A stretch of 64,000 nt of DNA from Lethocerus indicus (Eukaryota > Arthropoda > Insecta > Hemiptera > Belostomatidae): contig JACDQD010000006.1 of NCBI GenBank assembly GCA_019843655.1, positions 8,548,034 through 8,612,033 of the forward strand, given 5' to 3'. The notes under the pieces were generated by a model. It was not told where the DNA came from, searched no databases, and saw only the letters and a program-made list of their open reading frames with translations. Below, one piece after another: positions 48,085 through 60,572 of this stretch. Made by a program: the position numbers and the translations under genes. Numbering within the stretch: position 1 is the first letter of the stretch; the number at the start of each line of letters is the position of its first letter.

Positions 48085-49980
48085 CTAAGGCGAAGGCACC
48101 GAGTCGGACATGTTCTCAGAGCTGCCCCCTTCGCTGGAGTTCAGCGAACTCGACTTCTGCGAGGAGCGCCTCTGTCTCAACACCGACGCGTCGAAGTTCG
48201 GATGGCGCCGGGCGTGTTTGCTGCAACAGATAAAACACGCACAAATTAGATTCAAAACGCAAATATTAAATTAATTCGGCACATATTAAAGCGGTCGTAG
48301 AATAATTAGAAAAGGGTGTGTACGGCGGCGGAGTAGTAGTAAGTAGGTATCCACTTATGCTATCTATCAAGAGAAACCAAGTTCAAGACAAATCAAAGTT
48401 GATTGATAAACTAATATAAATATTTCAAATAAGATTATAAGTGGGAATTAGAGGAGAAGAGTCGGAAGAGGCCGCTAGGAATAATATATAATCTTTGCTT
48501 TCGTACGCGTAATTTTAACACTCGAAAAAAGATGAAGACAAAAAACTAATTAAAATGCGACCGAACGCTTTAATATTTGAAAAGCCACGTCGGACCTTGA
48601 AATATGAAGGATCGTGAAGGGTAGAGGGAGGTTCGAAATTAAAATATGGAGGCCGCCCCTAAGAGATTCGAGCGTAGGAGTTTAGGACGGCCTGTCTGTG
48701 ACACTCTGTGTCGCCTATTTCTCTAATCTCGAGCCCGATGCGAAGAAGAATAACCACCACCACCACCAGGGTGCAGATTTCGTCCCGAAAAACAGTTTCC
48801 CTCCACCACCCCCCTCCAGTACCACCCTCCCCGCTTCCGCCCCCACACAACCACAACCACTCATTCTACCGGGTATTTTTATTCCGTACTTTATATTTGG
48901 AGTCGGCCGGCGGAAACAAAACTCCGACGAGTTGCCCACCCCCGGGAGAACTTTCTCCCGCCCTCCGCCCCCTCCTCAAAATGACTGTATAATCGCCGCT
49001 TCGCCCGCCCCCACTCTCGGGAAAATAGCTTCTAATTGTTCCACCGGCCCGGAAAAGTGGATTAGGCCGGGAAAATGGCGACTTCTATTCTTGAAAGCTA
49101 ATACGGAGTGGGCCGAGGCACTTGCCATTCGATATTTTGCACCCCGCCCACCGGCGGCGAGAAATAATTCCATTTACTGTTACAAGTTGAATATTCATTA
49201 TCAGAGAACGGTCTTATATTATTATGCCTCAATTTAGAAATATAATTTGCGGACTAGTTATCTTTACTTGGGAGGAAATTTACGGCATCACTACAAACTT
49301 ACGTAAGTGGATCGTTGCTAAGGCCGCTTACGTAACACGAATTCTGGGCGGAACTTACCGTAAGACCCAACCTACCTCAAAGTACAACGTAACCTGCGCG
49401 AAAACGTCAATAAGGAAGTTAAAAAAAAACGGAAACGTGAAAAATATAATGACAATGACGACGAGTAGGGTCAGATGTTTTCCACTGTTCGGTTGGAAGG
49501 TTCTTTTTATAGTTCCGTGGTTCGACATCGGAACGGGTCGGGTTAATTAAAAATCTTTGTTAGTGTAAAACACACTGAACGGCCTTTTATCCCTAATTTT
49601 TGAGGCAATTTGGACTTATATTGATCGGGTTATCTTGGAAGAGAGGAACAATTTGCATATTAAGCCGAATTCGACTAATAATTTCGAGAATGTAAGATCG
49701 GCAAGGCTGTCGACAATTGGTCAAATATTTCAATAACAGTATTTCAATTTAACGATACATCGTTTTCAAAACATCGTTTATCCTCTTGTCTGGCATAAAA
49801 TTGCACATAATTACGATAAAAGTGTTTACCTGAGATGGTCGCTTCTCATGAACTTTTTGCTGCAGACTGGACAAATGAAATTCTTCTCTCCTGTGTGGGT
49901 CCTCCAATGCCTGGCCAATTCGTCGGACCTCGCGAAACGCTTACCGCACTCCGACCACTGGCAAGGGAACGGCCTTTCGC
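48085..49980 (-). CDS. KLF13: KLF9/13-type Kruppel-like zinc-finger factor, last two exons
   Basis: Nuclear factor binding GC/CACC boxes. Exon 49980-49830 (151 bases) starts in phase 1 at the Gly of the finger linker and encodes finger 2 ([19 protein letters not shown]) and most of finger 3 ([14 protein letters not shown]). Exon 48220-48085 finishes with [20 protein letters not shown], then a Ser-rich tail ending SDSVPSP. The HARRH-x-NF motif after finger 3 and the serine-rich tail are those of KLF9/13/16, not Sp or TIEG factors. Contact residues R-E-R and R-H-K are intact. Finger 1 and the N-terminal regulatory region must lie in an upstream exon, which I did not find in this window and which is probably beyond 64000. 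Assignment between KLF9 and KLF13 is uncertain. Confidence 0.92.
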
Positions 49981-50152
49981 CTGTTCAGACATAAACAAAA
50001 GTACACAATTAGGATTCAGAAAATCAATTCAATAGCACATTATACACAGTATTACATTATGTAAAAAGATACATAAATAGAGAGACGAATAAATAGATAA
50101 ATGTGGTTGGAAAATGTGTTGATTCGCAGTTCGTATAAAATGCCAGAAAATA

Positions 50153-50331
50153 TAGTTTAGATTAAATGTTTTGTGTACTGCGAGGGGTTGGAATAACGTA
50201 GATTACGTGTTTTTCTGTCTAACACCGCTACTGAAGATGGCAAAAGACCAAACTAGCGAGAGGAAACAGAAACACACGAAATCTACGGTATTCCAACCCT
50301 CGCAGACCACTAACACAGGTATTCTAAACTA
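50153..50331 (+). mobile_element. Foldback repeat, copy B (both ends present)
   Basis: Two long near-perfect inverted arms, 50153-50219 and about 50266-50331, both beginning tagtttaga at the outer ends and including ctgcgagggg-ttggaata. The centre has GCTACTGAAGATGGC (50227-50241) and then a deletion removing the rest of stem II and the GAAA, so its hammerhead is broken. It lies in the KLF intron. Confidence 0.82.
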
Positions 50332-53300
50332 GTAAAAAAATTCTACCAACGTATGGGAGAAGCTAAAACAGGTTCAGTATAGAGAGGAAAGTACACGAGC
50401 GAACGAATATGCATATTATTATGTATGTATGTTCAACAGCAATTGCCAGCTAGTTTATTACTGGAACTTAGAATCAAATCCCAACGAACGTCACAGCCCA
50501 CAGTGCCAATTCAGCATATTTATTACCAAGCAGACGGGGGTCGTGAAAATAGTTGATACTCAGTTCACTAATTTGAAATGAAAAAAGTGATCGAGGTCTG
50601 TGTACACACAATGGGACTAATTATCCTAAGGATAATATCACGACTATATTTCTATATCGGTACTGCGTTCAATTAAACAAAAACTTGTGGAACAGTGCCG
50701 AACTCTGTTTGCTGCATCAATTCAGCCTCGCCCTTAAAATAGCCAGACGGTTTCATTCATTTCCGAGTCCCCCCAATTTTCAAGCATCCACAAGACAATT
50801 AATAACGGCAGAATCGACTCTAGGCCGATAAAGGGGCCGAGGAAGTAGAACTTAGTTATAAGGGGAGGGGGGCGAGGGGGGATATGTTGAACTCAAAACG
50901 CAACAACAAGCCCCGGGCTCCTTTCATTTACAGTTAAAACACGAGCGGGCACATCCCGCGCACCAGTTGTGAACTAGGCCGGCCTAATTAATTGTTAAAC
51001 AGATTTTAACCCGCCTACAAGTTAATTAACTTATATATCGGGCCCCTCTTAAACTGCAATTAGGCGGCCGACACCGCCCACCCCCCCCCCCACCACGTGT
51101 GAGTTATTCCTCTTCGGGGAGAGTTTCCGGTTGGGCGTAACCGGCGCACGGTATCAATCATTCATTCATACCAACCGTTTCAACCCATCCGCCCGAATAA
51201 TTGCGCAATATCGGTTGCACCACAACGAAACCTCATGGCCCCATGGCCATACTACTGTCCACAGTAATTACAACGGGGCCACGACAAGAGATGACAATTG
51301 GCAGGGCCAAATTTGTGGCGAAAAGTCAGACTTACTCCTTTGTCTATTGAGGGTTTACACTATGGTCCAGTATGTTTATGTCCAGATATCCGTATAGAGG
51401 CCTAATAGATAAGGGGGGGGGGATTTAGGTTCGGAATCAATCCGACGTGTACAAACCCCCGTATCTACCGTAACAACTGATTACACAACGGTTACTGTCC
51501 TAAGTTACCAATATGAGCAGACGCACGGAAAGTTTCATAAAAATTCAATCGCAAACGCGACGCTCCCCCCCTAATACTGAACACACAGTTCTATGAAATC
51601 ATGCGCTGTATAATAATTGTCTCTGAATCATACGAAAATGACATCATTTTCGTCACATATCGAGAAACATCGAGGCCCGACAATTACTCTGAGGGACGTT
51701 TGAAAAATGACGACAGTTTAAGTTCAGTTTATTACTAAATATAGTCGGTGGCCTTGGTAATTTCATTTTTATCCGACGGCCTTGTTAGAATAGAGATCTA
51801 TGGCAAGCCCCAACCGCAATAACTTCCCCTCATCAAATGTCCGCTAACCGCCCATTTTATAGACTCTCGTGTTTCCAATGTGTTTTACCTCCTTTCATAT
51901 TATTTACCTCAGGTTGATTTTCTACATTATGTTTCCCCGTGTATCTCATTTTAATGTTAATCGGGCTTTAGTGAGTATCTCTTCGACAGAACGCGTTTTC
52001 GGTCATTTTAACATGTTCATTCTTGCCGTCGGTTCATCCCCGCGGATCGTCGTTAGCGATACTTTTTTACTTGTTTCTGAGCATACCATTCTATACCTGT
52101 ACAAGAGACGATACTCCAAACGAGGTGTACGTACTGTATATCCAACAGCGTGTATGCGAGAAATGCTTACATTGCGGAAAAATCTAAAAGCGTTATTTTA
52201 CAATTCGTTCATCCAACGTAATCCCGGTCCGGCACTGTACCCGTACAAAATACGACTACTGAAAACCTGGAGGTATTATAAGAAATTTGTGTAACGTGCA
52301 TTACATCAGTCAAGAAGTAATTGGCGGGACGGTGACATAATGGCTACAGCAAGGTTCTGGTGCAATGCATTAGAACGGTTCACATTTTCTGCAAACAACA
52401 AATAAATCTGCGTTCGAATGGAATATTTATGTTGGTGTTGCACAATCAATTTCTGTAACATTGCGAGTCTAACATACATATTAGTGTTTTAGCGAATGAA
52501 AAATAAAAATGCAAGACTTGTCGTTAACGAAAGATTCATATTATTACGCTAGATAAAACAATTAAATATAACAAAAATAATATAGGACTGTTTACAGTCT
52601 GGTTTTCGGCATTTTCCGGCCGTTCTCGGTAGAAGGCAGAAGTTGGAATTGAGATGGTCGCCAACTGTCCAACGTAATTATAACTTTTACCACACTCCAA
52701 CTTCTCTCTTCTGAAGGTGAGGATAAGGCCGAAATCGATTAAGCCGCAGACGAAACGTAAAGACATCCAAAACTGAAACTGTTATTAACTGGGCCGTTGA
52801 CCGCTCAGCGGATTAAACAGTTATGACTATACATTTTCCGTCGGGATTTTACGTGTTATTGAATTGTAAACAAATATAAATTGAATTCTCTCGACTTTAA
52901 CAAGATGTTGAGGGAGACGAGAGAGAGATAACACCAATTATCGTACACATGTCAATCATTGTACGCAATTGACGAACGATTAGCCGAAATCGCTCCAAAA
53001 CATCTTCGTCTACTTTTTAATAACTTACGTAACTTACTCATACAGAAAATGTTAGTAAAAGCGATTAGTGTATGTGAAAGTGTAAAATAAATATAGAGTA
53101 AATTGTAGGAAAGGGCCGTTTGGTTATTCGGAAGGTCCAGACTAGGGGGGGAATGAGCCTTCCATTAGGAGTAGACGTTTAATATTTCCAGAGTTGGTGT
53201 TTAACATTTGAGCGGTAAGAAGCCCTCAGAGGTCGGTAAGCCTCGTTTATGGCCACCGCTCCCCCGAGGTGTCCTACTTCACAACAATTTCGCCAACTCC

Positions 53301-56300
53301 CTTAATTTAAATAAGGGTTCAGTTACTTCAGCGCCAAAAAATGGTTCATGGTGCCCTACAGAATTATTTCACTTTCCCTTTACACTTAAGGGATTAAAAA
53401 ACATCCTTTCAAATTAGTATTTTCTAGGCCCGAATAATTTGGAGCCGGCAAATTAATTTCACCATGATAGTAGTTTAATAAATTTCAGCTACAATTATTG
53501 AAGCGCGTATCTATTGTAAGGAGAAATGTTAAACGTTGAGCCTCCACAACATGACGGTGTAGAAAATTAATTATTTAAAGTAGTACGACTGATAAAACGC
53601 TTTCGTCCATTCCGTAGAAAATATGCCCTTCCGTTTATTGTCTACTATAAAATGAATAAATGCAACTCCAAATAAAACAGGGTTTCCTATTTGCAATTAA
53701 ATTACGAGCAGTTGAAATGGCCCAGTTAAAACACCATCCTGCGTTCCTTTTGTGTTTGTTCAACCAAATTATGAAAGAGGTCGATAGTGTTCTTTCCCAA
53801 ATGAAAAGTTCCATCTATTCTATTGAGAGGTGATATAATAAACTTATCTAGGGTGAAAATGTTATTTTAATTTCATGATTCATAATAAATTAAGCACAGA
53901 TATTACGACATATCGATAACGTTAGTTTCAATTTAGTTACTTTAATATTAATTTTAATGATACAACCGCAATTAGATTCTTATTTGCCGAAAGTGAAATT
54001 AAATAAATAAAACTATTTTAGATCTACAAAAACATCGAAAATTGTTATAAACACTGGTCATCACAATATTAGAGAAATAATTTGATACGAGGTACAAAGT
54101 ATTAATTCTATGTACTTGAATATGTAGGCTAATTTTAATGGACCTGATGGCAATCTGTTGTCCAATGGAAGCGTTCCAACGTTCTAAAGATACCTGTTCG
54201 GTGGTCCACCAAATATAATTGCGGTACTCCATGCCGTCGCGAACAACCTAACACGGGTATCTTATATTACTTTAAAGTATTACTGGGAATTCTTGAGATT
54301 TTCTGCTTTATATATCACACGGCTTTGTTAAGGTTCGGTGGCTGAAGTGTAGCTGTCGTCTCCGGCCTAAAGTAAAGCCCACACAGTATTGACCTAAAGG
54401 AATTTTTCCAACTGGAAGGTCTGCAGCGATTACACTTGGTTTTATACAAAGCCGAAGTTAAAAAGTGGCGGCGCCTCGGACACGCGCGCAAACAAGGCCA
54501 CCCCGTGGACACCGCAAAACTTTTAATTGACTCCAATCAAAAAGCCACCCCCTGCGACCGGGCCCCCCCAAAATAAGTTAAATATGGGCCGAGAACAAAC
54601 TGCGGGGGGGAGGGTCCCGCCTCGTCCTTCATAACGAAGCCACCCTCCTCTCCGCCCAGTCGGATTTACTAGAAACAATTAGGGGCCCGGCAAAAGGGAA
54701 AGCAATTTACCAAATGACCGAGAGAGAGCCGCCAAATGAGAGGAGCTTACGGCGACGAAAGTCCGAGTGCAATTCCTGCCGACAGCTTTTGACTAATTTT
54801 AAAGCCTCCTAATTGTAGGCGGGGGCCGCCCCACCCACACCGGCCCTTTTGTATTTAAATCCGCTTGAAGCCTTATTTCTCCCCGCTCGGACAGAATATT
54901 CGGAATTTGTAAATAGATAAAGTATTTTATATTTACAAGCTACAAAAGAACACTATTTCATGATTAAAAAATAAATAATACACCGAAGAGACAAGGTCCG
55001 TTCGAGCCACCGTAAGATAAAATTGTAGGACAGAAAGTATTCTGTGTTTGCAATGAGTTAAATTATTTTAATGTTAGTTAAATTGGGAACACAATTGAAA
55101 TTGAAATTGTTGTTACGATTTGACGATTAATCGACCGTAAGTTGAGTAAATGAAGTGGTTGGGACGCCCTCAATGGGACTCATAAAAGAGATAAGAAATA
55201 TTTCGATGAGCTAAATCGGGGCCAAGCCGCCTGGTTGAAATAACGGCCCTATTGTCACTAGGTATAAATGACCGTCCGAAATTAGAAAAATCTAATTCTG
55301 CACTGCCCTAAATATAGACCTATATATAAACCCGCAATGCACGCCTACGGACATTTCTCTTGCCGCGCAACACGACCGGTTACGGGGTCGGGCCGTTTTA
55401 TTTTCTGTCTACTTATTTTCAGTCTATACTACAATGCCTTTATGCTATAACTCATTCCGAATAATCGGTACAATTGAACGGAGAGTTCAAGACATAATAT
55501 AAGGCGGGCAGATTAGGCAGGTGGACAAGTTCGAGTTCGCAATCAATTGAACTCCTCGATTCCGATCAACTCTTTCATCACGGATTTGCGCCGAATATAT
55601 AATAAAAAAAGAACCATTAAACTGATATTTGTGGACATGCTCTTTTGTTATTGTTTGACATCCACTCATAACCAATTCAAACTTTAAATTGATCGAAACC
55701 AAATGGTAATTCAAAAACACTTCGTAGACAAAAAATAGGATAGGATTTAGGATCATCACATTCACTCTTTGCATCCGTCCATTCAGTGTTTTCCCAACAC
55801 GCCCCTTCGTCACAATGGCGTTCCTTAAAATAAATTCTTATTGACCGATCCTTTATTTATCTATTAATCAGGTTGTTCTGGATAATATAACTAGAAGCGT
55901 AAACACTTTGGTGGCTCTTATCAGGGATTACGGATTGTAATATATTTTATGAATATTTTACGGGTTAGCTCAACTCCACAATTCGAGTCCCGCATCGGTT
56001 TCACGATGGCGTTGTAAATTATCAGTTAGCTTGAAAAGGTAAATTTCGACCTTTTCTCAAACAGCCCTTCTGCAGAAGTGGGGTTTATCGACTTTTCATT
56101 TCATCCGCGGAGATTGCTCTTAAGACTTATACCCAAACACAGACTCCGGGCACCGCATTTCATTTATCGCAGCCAGGTTGCTTTTCAGCATCCACTTCAT
56201 TGGGAGTACGATAAATGATTAATCGCCGGCCAACGAGATAAAACCCGGATATTTATTTCCAACGCAATTTCGTCGGGCATAAATTACTCACTGGGCCGGT

Positions 56301-58842
56301 AAGCCGGTCGGGTAATGCGCGATCGGACGTACCGAAGTTAAAAACGCATTAAAACGGGGGCGTAGGTAGGCCGAGATAATACGATTTATTTGTTATTCGC
56401 GACGCCGTCTCATATACTCTGAATTCAATTACGCGCCGTAATTGAACTCCGCTTAGTACGAGGCGTAACGTGACTTTCTCATTTTATAATTTTCATTGCT
56501 CTATTAAGAGAAATAAGTGGCGATGGGGGGGCCATAAAATTCCGCGAGTGTTGGTTTACAGCGATCAGAAGTTGAGTTATGGAAGGACAATAGCGCAAAT
56601 TTCTAAAACTTTCACCGATTCGTCCGAACTATAAATCGGTACTGAGTGAACAATGAGTGGTTAAAAAACTGCCCCACTGGGTTTTATCACATTAACTAGA
56701 GGGGCAAACGGCAGCCGACTGTTGGGGTATTGATTCGGGTTTTAAAGGAGGGTATACGGGGAATCTCTTCCCGGGGCCGGGATACATCTTTTATTCCAGC
56801 GGCAAATGGCATGTATTTTTAAATCAGAGCGGAGGGGCCCCCGCACTCTTCCTTCCGGCGGGCAAAGCTTGTTCCCGTTCCGTCGAACCTCCTTACCTGC
56901 CCGATCCAGTCTCGGAATTAATCGACCCGAAGGGACTCGCTAAACGACCAGGGCGACACCAGGAAATTGAAGTAATCAAACCCGACAACGAATGGACATC
57001 CGAACCGGCAGGTAACTGACGTAGTCGTCCACTTTATTCATTTATAGCTCTGTCAGACAAGTTGTGAGAAAACTGGTAATGGGGAAAGTTTGAAAATCAT
57101 GACACGAGTGTAGGAGACTTATTTCTTTACTCATTCCATTTTGTTTGGTCGCTCCAGTGGCAGCTAATAAAATCTTGTACTCTTACGATCGCACTATCTA
57201 GACGTATTGTTTATAGCGTTTGAATTATTTAGATATAGATTGTAAGCGAGGTGGTCACGATCCGGACTGCCTGAGACCCCCGTGATCGGTTAACACCTTA
57301 GTAAAATCTAGAACAGGACACACCGGCGAGAGGCATAAAATCAAAGACTGATGGTAATCATTCAGATTTTAGTCATATATCTTCCGAAAAAATTGAGGGA
57401 AAAAAGTGATTCCTTAATTAATTTTTTTCTTAATTAATTTCTTAATAAAGTCTTTTATTTGTTGATACGTCCGGCGGCAATGGTCTTATCCCGGCGGACA
57501 CTTTTAATTATTTGTTCGGGACAAACCCCCAAGACGCTTATTTAATTAAGCGAAATGAACAAATAAAAGCCCGCTTTAATTTACCGCTAACGCATTTTAA
57601 TTTCAATTACGCTTCTTCCTTTCGGCGAGAAAAGAAATGCGAGGGCCGAGGGAGGGCAGGAGGCGCGGGCCAATATAGCGGCAAATGTATGCAAATACTG
57701 GCCCCCGCTTTGTGCTCCCACAATTTAGCTTTCCGAAAATAAAGTCAAGAACAAGGGAGTTTCGGAGAGACAGAAAAAGGATGGGGGAAGAAAGGAAGGG
57801 AGAGATTCTCTCCGGGAGATTTGACTCAGACGAGTCACTTATTTCGGAGGCAACTTCTATTCTCGAACGATGACACACTCGGCCTCACCTTTAGGATGTG
57901 GCCAACTTGAAACCACCGTGGCACCATCATTGCAACAATCATTTACGCGATAAAATATCTAAATATTCCAGTCCATGCTAACATTCAGCTGGCTTACGTA
58001 CTACGCTTTGAAACAATACAAGAAAAAGAAACAAGAATAGAGAATCGGGGGAATACCGTTCCAGTATTTAGATACTCCTCGAATAGTTACTTTAATGTTT
58101 CCACGCACCCACGGATTTAAATACAATTTAATTTACCACGCAAAATACAATACAGGCATTTCCATGGCCGAATATGTATGGCGTAATTCCTGTCGTAATT
58201 TATACAGTTTAAGTGCTACTCAAAACGTGTGTTTTGTGTTGTGAGTCGTAAATAAATTAGTCATCCTTTGCATACATTCTTGGTGCTCCATCGAAAATGG
58301 AGTATTGCCGGACGCAGGGCGAAGATATCGGGTTAAACCGGTTTCATTGGTTTGCCTCCTGATCGTAAATCTGGTTAGGGCGGCGGTGTCAAACATCATC
58401 ACAGCAAGAAATCTTGTCGAAGAGATAAAAGAAACTTGAGCACCACCTTTTCCAGATTTAATAGATGTGTAACGTAGAGGCGTATTTCAGTTACTAAGAA
58501 CATTATGCCGATAATATTTAAACAGAACATTACCTTTACCCAGATTTTACTTTCTGGGTGTTATATATATGGTAATTTGATTTTTTCCTTGAATAAATAT
58601 ATGGCAACTGTGTAAATGAATGTTTTAATATTGTTAATTTATTCGTCTTTCAACTTTCAGAACGAATGGTTGGAACAAATTATCCGGGATAGGGGTGGGG
58701 TATAGCTGTGGCGGGGTGGGGTGGGGCGGGTGGAGAAATTGACTAAAGGGGCGGTCGGTGGTGGGCGCCGATTTTAGACAGGTGCTCTCCAGCAGATTAA
58801 TACCGGAGGACGTCAACAGGAGAGCCGGCCACCGGGATCGAT

Positions 58843-59835
58843 AGGTCAAGGAGATGCCCGCCCCTCTGTCATAGCCGGGGCCCACTCAGGATTTCGGCTC
58901 AATTTCTTCCCCTCTCGAACCGAGCCCGGGATTTGTCCTTTTCATCGGCCCCCGCCGCCGCACAACCCCAATTGAAACTGGGCCCGACGTACGATACGAG
59001 CCAAATTTGTAACTTACGAGCAACCGATTCCGCGAACCCAAGTAAAGTGAGGGCCCCTCGAAAGTAATTTCGGTAGAGACTGGAAAAAATGGAATATTGT
59101 TTTTATCCGTTCGATTCGGTTTCACCTATGCTTCTCAACCCTGATTTCTGAAGACCACAAATCTAAATTTTTATCGGAGCTACCGTGTCTTAGGAAAGAC
59201 CCATAAGAGTTTATTCCTTAAAACTATTTAAAATATTTTATTTTTCTGTATTTAGGGTGATGTTAACTGGGACTGCAGGTTTGCCGGACCCAACATCTTT
59301 GGGGCGCCCCGATGGGGATATCGACATTTATTTATCGGTATCGGTCAAATATTTGGAAGTGTGAGGAAAATATAGGGGCATCCTTATAAAAGGACCTCGA
59401 ACGGATGATACGTACATTTTTTTTTAATTTGGTGAGCCTCAATATTGGCCTCTTCTGTTCACGGTTCAAAAAATATTAGATCTTTCTCATAAAAAATAAA
59501 TCGTGATGATTGAAAAAAGCTTTGGTTCGGCGCACGACACGCTTTCGGGGAGGGGCTCTGCCGAGCGGAGCTCCCCTACCCTATCATAACTGTGTCGGTG
59601 CGGGTGCAGGAGTACATCTTGCGAGAACTAAATCAACCAAAAAAAAGAGAATTAAGGGCCTAGAACCGCATCTTTTGCGCTTATCAGAAAAAGACTCGAT
59701 ATTTAGGAAACTCGAGTGGGAGAATAGGGGAGGGAGAGATCAAGGAGATGGGGCCGGGCTTCTCTTCCACTACTCCCCCTCCGGATTTCGGCTCAATTTC
59801 TTCCCTTTTCGTGCCGACGAGGCCTTTTCATCGCC
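58843..59835. repeat. Local duplication, two diverged copies about 0.9 kb apart
   Basis: Segments 58843-58950 and 59736-59835 share tcaaggagatg, then ggatttcggctcaatttctt (plus ccc), and a later ccttttcatcg in the same order with diverged spacers. Confidence 0.75.
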
Positions 59836-60090
59836 TCTCGACTGAACTCAATCTGAGCCTTTCCATATACTTCTCCTGGGCGACATTCGTTCTAACTGGC
59901 AAGTAACTTTCAATCGGTCGCTTTTAAATGTGATTCTGAAAAGGAAATAACTCAATAAGCAATTTTCTTAATATTATTGGTTTTTTTCGTATTGAATTAA
60001 CCAATAGAAAATAGTAACCGTGATAATGATTGGTCATGTGTTTATTACACAGGTCCTATCCGTGATTGGTCTGTGCTTGCTGCACACATT

Positions 60091-60200
60091 TGCACTCAAC
60101 TGAAGTTCGTTGGGTCCACGTGCACCGCGACGCTAGCGCCCCCCTGAGAGTGGCGCCGAGATGCACTCAACTAAAGTTCGTTGGGTCCACCAGCACCGCG
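60091..60200. repeat. Tandem duplication, period about 71 bases
   Basis: tgcactcaac-tgaagttcgttgggtccac at 60091-60129 is repeated at 60162-60200 with few changes, followed both times by gcaccgcg. Confidence 0.85.
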
Positions 60201-60319
60201 TTTACGAAAAAATAAATTCCCAAAGTGATGCTATATTCGCCCTGCTAATGCTACTAAATAACCTACTAAATAAAAGGGGGGGGGGTTGACCGATAATCCG
60301 ACCGTAAGCCGATTAACAA

Positions 60320-60572
60320 AATCCCTCCCAACCCAATGAAGACAAACAACATCCCGAAAAACACAATAACAAGACACACATATATATACACGACAGCAGA
60401 CAACCACCACAGTACAAGTGACAGTGACAGTGCAGTGAGGGTGTCCAAAAACATCCAAAGTGCCAAAGTGACATACATCGCTACTGAGGATGGCGATCAG
60501 CCGAACTTTGGTCTAGCAAAAGACCAAACCAGCAAGAGGAGACAGAAACACGAAATCTACAGTATTTTATCT
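60320..60572 (+). mobile_element. Foldback repeat, copy C (right half)
   Basis: Matches the complement of the left internal half of copy A (accaccacagta-aagtgacagtgacagtgcagtgagg), then the inner arm aaaaacatccaaagtg, the hammerhead region and the right arm gacagaaacacgaaatctac. The left boundary is uncertain. The left inverted arm is missing. Confidence 0.72.
60480..60517 (+). ncRNA. Hammerhead-like motif in copy C (mutated)
   Basis: Stem I GCTA/TAGC, core CTGAGGA (60484-60490), T, GGC-GATCA-GCC and the cleavage triplet GTC are kept. The A after GAA is C and the stem III region reads CTTTG, so stem III is disrupted. Probably inactive. Confidence 0.5.

Noticed and set aside
48698..49237. 179-codon open frame on the plus strand in the KLF intron
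   Set aside because: Proline- and histidine-rich low complexity from CAC and CCC runs; no recognisable domain, opposite to the gene.
50628..50646. Palindrome attatcct-a-aggataat
   Set aside because: Single short palindrome in an intron, expected by chance in a window of this size.
51869..52294. 141-codon open frame on the plus strand
   Set aside because: No recognisable domain and no promoter or splice context; length is compatible with chance.
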